Part shown: one piece after another, positions 57,401-63,400 of the stretch | Position numbering within the stretch: position 1 is the stretch's first letter | Layout of the letters: the number at the start of each line of letters is the position of its first letter | Source: Plazaster borealis | Taxonomy: Eukaryota; Echinodermata; Asteroidea; Forcipulatida; Labidiasteridae | DNA length: 64,000 nucleotides | Assembly: GCA_021014325.1 (NCBI GenBank) | Contig: JAJGQC010000662.1 | Span: 124,001 to 188,000 of the forward strand | Reading direction: 5' to 3' | Program-made: the position numbers and the translations under genes | The notes under the pieces: generated by a model | What the model was told of the DNA's origin: nothing | Databases searched by the model: none | The model's input: only the letters and a program-made list of their open reading frames with translations

Positions 57401-60400
57401 CTTACTCAGTAAGAATTACAGCAGCTTTGGATAGTGTAATGCATCTTGAGAAACTTGTCAGTACTGCGGTTATGGAAAAATACATCACTATTTATCCCCC
57501 AAAACATTTGAATCTGAGAAACGTTACGCGTAACGCTTCTCAGAGTGTGTATTCCAATGCAGATTATTCTTCCTGTGTGGACGGACATAACCGCTCCAGA
57601 TTTTTGGCAATATCTCAAAAACGTTACCACCTTTTGAAATGAAATTTGCACAGGTTAGTTTTATGGTATATATCTACAACAATATAGGTTTGAAACAAAC
57701 AATTAGGTTCCAATTATTAAACGTGTACGATGCCTTTAATCGAGTAATCTGCGCGCAAAAGCAAGGTGGCCAATGCACTATTATCACTTTTTCGTGAATA
57801 TTGTTTCTGACTTTCGGTGCATCAGACAGAAGAGGGCAATGGAAACCAAAGTATCAGCGAGAATAAAACTAAAACTAATTCGTCAAAATTTGCTTGAATT
57901 TTTTTACAAACTTTAACTCACTTTAACGGGGGATGAGGTGGGATATGGTATTTACTATGCAAACATTTTGTGTGCAAATTCCAGCTAGTTGTTCACAATT
58001 AAAGATATAGTGAACGTGTTCAGCAGTAAACCTATTTCTATATTTTGCAACTTGCGATGATGTGCACAATGTAGCTATTGTCATTGGTCAGTCACTCATG
58101 TCCGTTTTCAACATTATTTCAGCCAAGGGTAAGTGAAGAAGCTTAACGTTGCATTGAAATGGCATGATGGTTACAGTAATTATTTTACGACATCGAATAG
58201 ATACATTATGAGACCGGGAGGTGACGAGGGAATACATCTTTGTATATCGTTCTCACGCAGTAATTTACTTGTGCTGCACTTTCAAAAAGAAATTATCGTT
58301 GATATTTACCGTTTCTTCTTGAAGTTCCCAATCCTGTAACCAACGTAACAGTCTCATACATCAATGATACTCATCTGATGCTATCATGGAATACTCCTGT
58401 ACCCGACACCCAAAGTCCTTGTCCTGCCACTGACTACCTGGTGACCTATGATCTTATATACCTTGAGCAGTGTCGTATGGTCAATAAAAGTATTGACAAA
58501 GTGAATACAACCGCCACTACAATCACCATTGACAGACTGGAGGCGTACTCAACATACAGGGTGAATATTACATCGAGAAATCAAGTTGGAAGTAGTACCC
58601 CATTCACCAGTACCGTGACAACAGAACAATCAAGTAAGTAAGAGTTGATGGGTTTTATGGAAAGTTATGTTTTTGCTCTCCTCCATTGTGCTGAGTTTAG
58701 TAGCCATAAGGACGGTGCAAACTTGTATACATTTTATATATTCGTAAAGGGATTTTTCTGATTACATTATTTATTTTCTGTGGTTTTCATAACAGGACCA
58801 GAAGCACCAACTGTAATTGTCATCTCAACATCTACAGATTACCTCGAGTTCGCCTTGGACCTTCCCTGTGGAAGAAGAGGTGGCAATATAACGGAGTACC
58901 AATACAAGTATCGAAAACAAGCTGATACCGACTCCATCGATCCTATCACAACAACGGATAAACTTACAAGGATTACTTTCCTGACACCATGCACTTTATA
59001 TGTATTTCAAGTAAGAGCTTTGAACAGCAATGGAGTGGGACCGTGGTCCAAGAAGACTAAGCAAAATACAACAAAACAAGGTAATACAAAATAATAATAA
59101 AACGTCATGGTAGCAGAATTATAACTATTAAGCATTCATGCAGTGCAAATTATTAATGTTATTACCAAAATGATATTATTGCAAACAACTTATTGTTCCA
59201 TATTGTGAGTAGTTCTAGTATAATGTGCGAGCTCTTCTTTAAAAGCAAGTTCGAGTAGCTGTGCAATACAGTATAAGTGACGTCATTATTCCTATTGTGC
59301 AATGGGACAAAAGCATTGCTAGTATTTCGAAATTTAACATCTTTTACATTCTTGACCCATTTTCTTCCGGTGATAACAAAACGGTATTAATCATTATTTG
59401 GGGGAAAATGTTAATCTTCTGTTCCATTCATTTAGGCCTACAGCTGTTTTAAGTTTGGGGTAAAACTTTTCTCATGGATTGTTAAAAAATATCCTCAGTC
59501 AAATCTTTCTTAATCTTTTGAAGTTGTACTTATGCTTAGTTTTGATGTTGTGACGTTTTCTACAGCCCCTTTGCGTGTTAAGGCTTTGAAAGTCCAACCA
59601 GACGGCCATGATAAACTGATTGTGTCTTGGCAAGCCAAACCAAACAATCGTTGCCCTGCCACTGACTACCTTGTGACATATGAACTCATCAGCATAGAGC
59701 AATGCCAAGAAGGTGATCGTTCAGGTGGTTCACTGAACGTTACTGATACATCTATAACTATAGAAGGATTGAAAGCATACTCCAGGTATCGGGTGAATGT
59801 CACATCGAGAAATGAAGCTGGAAATGGACCCACTCAAACCAGTTCAAAGATTACAGGGGAATTAAGTAAGTACAATTTTGGGATGCTTTAAAATGTACTG
59901 TTTTATTTGCATACGTCGATCAGTTAACCGTTGGAAGGGAAAAGCGTAGTGCTTTTCGTCGTGTTGACAGCATCAATTGTGTGACACAGAGAATAAAGAG
60001 ACCTTTGTTTTTTCTAATTCATCCATGTTTAATGTAAACGTTGCCATCCGACCAGGTCTCGGGATTGCGCCTACATTCAACAGCAGTAGCGTGACTGCCA
60101 GTAGCATCGGTATCACCTGGAACCCCATCCCATGTGGCAAAAGAGGAGGCAACATCACAGGCTACAGAGTGGATTTGTCTCGACCAGGACAGAGCCAATC
60201 CATTATTAGGTCTCAGGATGTGCAGAACACGTCTGTACAGTTTAACCACTTATCCCCCTGTACACCATACACAATCACTGTAACTACTTCAAGTAGAGGC
60301 GGAACGACTTCGTTTAACCATCAAGAAAAAACTAAGGCAATCGGTACGTGCAGACAAAGAAACTATGTTGAAATTGTTTCGTTAAGACAATCTTATTATT

Positions 60401-63400
60401 ATTTGAGTAACAAATTTACTTAATGAAAATGCGGTCGTTCGTTTGGAAAAAAATGGTGATTCTGTGGAGTTTAAGGCCGTAAAGAAGCAATGCTTGTTAA
60501 GTGTTATCGGCCCCTTGGCATGCATTTATGCGTTAAACCGGGAAGTATTTAAAAACTAAGTAGCAACTTATAATGACATGATGATAACATGTCTTAGAAA
60601 TGTGTTTCTTAAACCATGAAAATCAAGTTTTTGGACATTACTATTCAAAGTTCCAGGTGCTGTTACTGGCTTGACCATCAATCACAATCAACAAGACCAA
60701 CTGGAAGTATCTTGGAGAGCCCCTGGTCCCAACCGTGACAAGCCTTGCCCTGCTACTGACTATAAGGTGACCTATGAACTTATCAATCTGGAGCAATGTC
60801 AGGAGGGTGACCATTCCGGTGGTTCACTGAACACTACAGATACAACAATCACTGTCGATGGTCTTTATCCATACTCTACATACAGGATAAATGTCACATC
60901 GAGAAATGAAGCTGGTGATGGACCCACGAAATACAAATCAATTATTACAAGAGAAAATAGTAAGTAAAATTCCTTAACGCTTGTTGATGTACCATTTATT
61001 GTATCTATTCCGTCAGTCTCGAAGTGAGAGAGACACTATGCCAGCTTACTGTCATTGAAAGATCGGCGCATTTTCTGATTCATCATTAAATGTATTAACG
61101 TGTTGCCTTCCGATTAGGTCTTAATGTTGCGCCTACATTCAACAGCCGTAGAGTGACAGCCAGTAGCATCGGTATCACCTGGAACCCCATCCCATGTGGC
61201 AGTAGAGGAGTTCGTATCCTTGGTTACAGAGTGGATTTGTCTCGGTCGGAACAGAGCAAATCCATTCAGTCTCGGGATGTGCAGACCACGTCTGTACAGT
61301 TTGAGCACTTATCCCCCTGTACATCGTACACCATCACTGTAACTACTTCAAGTAGAGGCGGAATGACATCGTTTAACCAACGGGACAAAACTGAGGCAGT
61401 CGGTACGTATGGGATGGATAATTAAAAACATTTAATATCGGTTTAAAAATTGATTTATCGATTATATTATAATGAAGATGTAGTCGACGGGTGTAAAAAA
61501 TATATATTTTTATATATAAAAGAAATCTGTGATTGGTGAATTTTTAATTTTACTAAAACTCGTCACGTGGAGTTTATTTTGATAACTTGACGTAAAAGTT
61601 TTTCTTAAATTGATTATTAATTTTGCCCTTATCCATTAATCACAATGTATTCCTTTGTGCATTTCCACTCAAAGTTCCAGATGCTGTTTCTGGCTTGACC
61701 ATCAGTTGCATACAACATGATCAACTGAGAGTTTCATGGAGAGCCCCTGGTCCCAACCGTGACAATCCTTGCCTTGCCACTGACTATCTAGTGACCTATG
61801 AACTCATCAATCTGGAGCAATGTCAGGAGGATGACCATTTCATTGGTTCACAGGTGACTACTGATACTTCAGTCACTATAGAAGGATTGAAAGCATACTC
61901 TAAATATAGGGTCAATGTTATATCGAGAAGTGAAGTTGGAAACGGAACATCGAGAACTCAGTCAAAGATTACCGGTGAAAGAAGTAAGTATTTGTGAGAG
62001 TGGAGGCATTTTATAATACATGTATTATAATTGTTTTTCTTTATGTACAATCTATACGCGCATCAAGTGTACAAACAAAAATGTAAATAATTTGCATTAG
62101 ATTAATTGCGTACTCGATTCACTATCCGATATATATTTTTGTTTTTATGATTTACGTAAATAGCCGGCGATTCCAGCCACACCGTCTATACCATGTAGAT
62201 CTAAAGATATCACTGTCAGAATGTGGATCATTGTTGATCGCAGTGGCCGGAATCAATTTCAATACAATTTATTCATGTGAGTTGGTTGAGCCTCATCCGA
62301 CCCTTGTGAGACATTAATCTTAAATTAGAATACGGAATAACTAGAGACCTTTGTTTTAGTACCCAAAGTGTAACTCGATAACAGCCCCACGGCATTTACA
62401 TCCCAAATAAACGCAGCTCCAACATTATAAATTGAACTCGCTCGTTATTTAATATGTGTAAGTTTGTCTGTACAATAACATGTGATCACAAAGAAAGGAG
62501 TGGTGTATTACTGTTTTGACTGCAATGAACTTCTGCCTTACACTAATTTACATCAGGCCCTCAAGCTGCGCCAACATTTGATAGAAGTGATGTGACTGCC
62601 AGTAGCATCGGTATCACCTGGAACCCCGTCCCATGTGGTAGCAGAGGAGGCAACATCACAGGCTATAGAGCAGGGTTGTATCTAGCAGGGCAAACCCAAC
62701 GTCAACGGTATGTGAATACAAGAACAACGTATGTACGGTTTGACCGCTTATCCCCCTGTACATCATACACCATCGTTGTAACTACACGCGGAACAAGCGG
62801 AGGCACATCATTTGAGCGAAGAGAGACCACACATACTATCGGTATGTACTTAACAAATGTTTGACATAGTTTACGGTAGTTTGCCATCTGAATCTTAAAA
62901 GGGAGTATTCATGTGAGAAACTTTAAAAAGCAGCATTCGAAAAAAGCTTCAAAAAATAGCACTTGAGAAAATGCCAACTGAGACACGTGCTTAACTATGA
63001 AGACACCAATAGTGTCTGCTGTGTCGAGTCTTATAGGCGAAAAACAATCATCACTTACAAAACACGTATTATAATGTCCTTTAGCATCCTGACGAGGGAC
63101 GTGTAAAGTATTGCTGCTTGATTGTTTTAATAGCAGTGGAAATTGCTTTACATGGCAGGTTAATGTTCACTGCTTCCTTTTTCTTTTAGAAATGTTTTTG
63201 TTGTACAAAGAAAACAAACTATTAACGTATAATCATATCACACCTTCCTCAAACTAGCTCCAGGAGGAGTGACCATGCTACGGGCAAACCAAACGTCGGA
63301 TGAAACCCAGATACGTGTAACGTGGCAGAACCCCACTGCCAACAACTGTCCAGTCTCTAATTACACAGCAGAATATCAACTCATGAACAGGTAGGAATGT

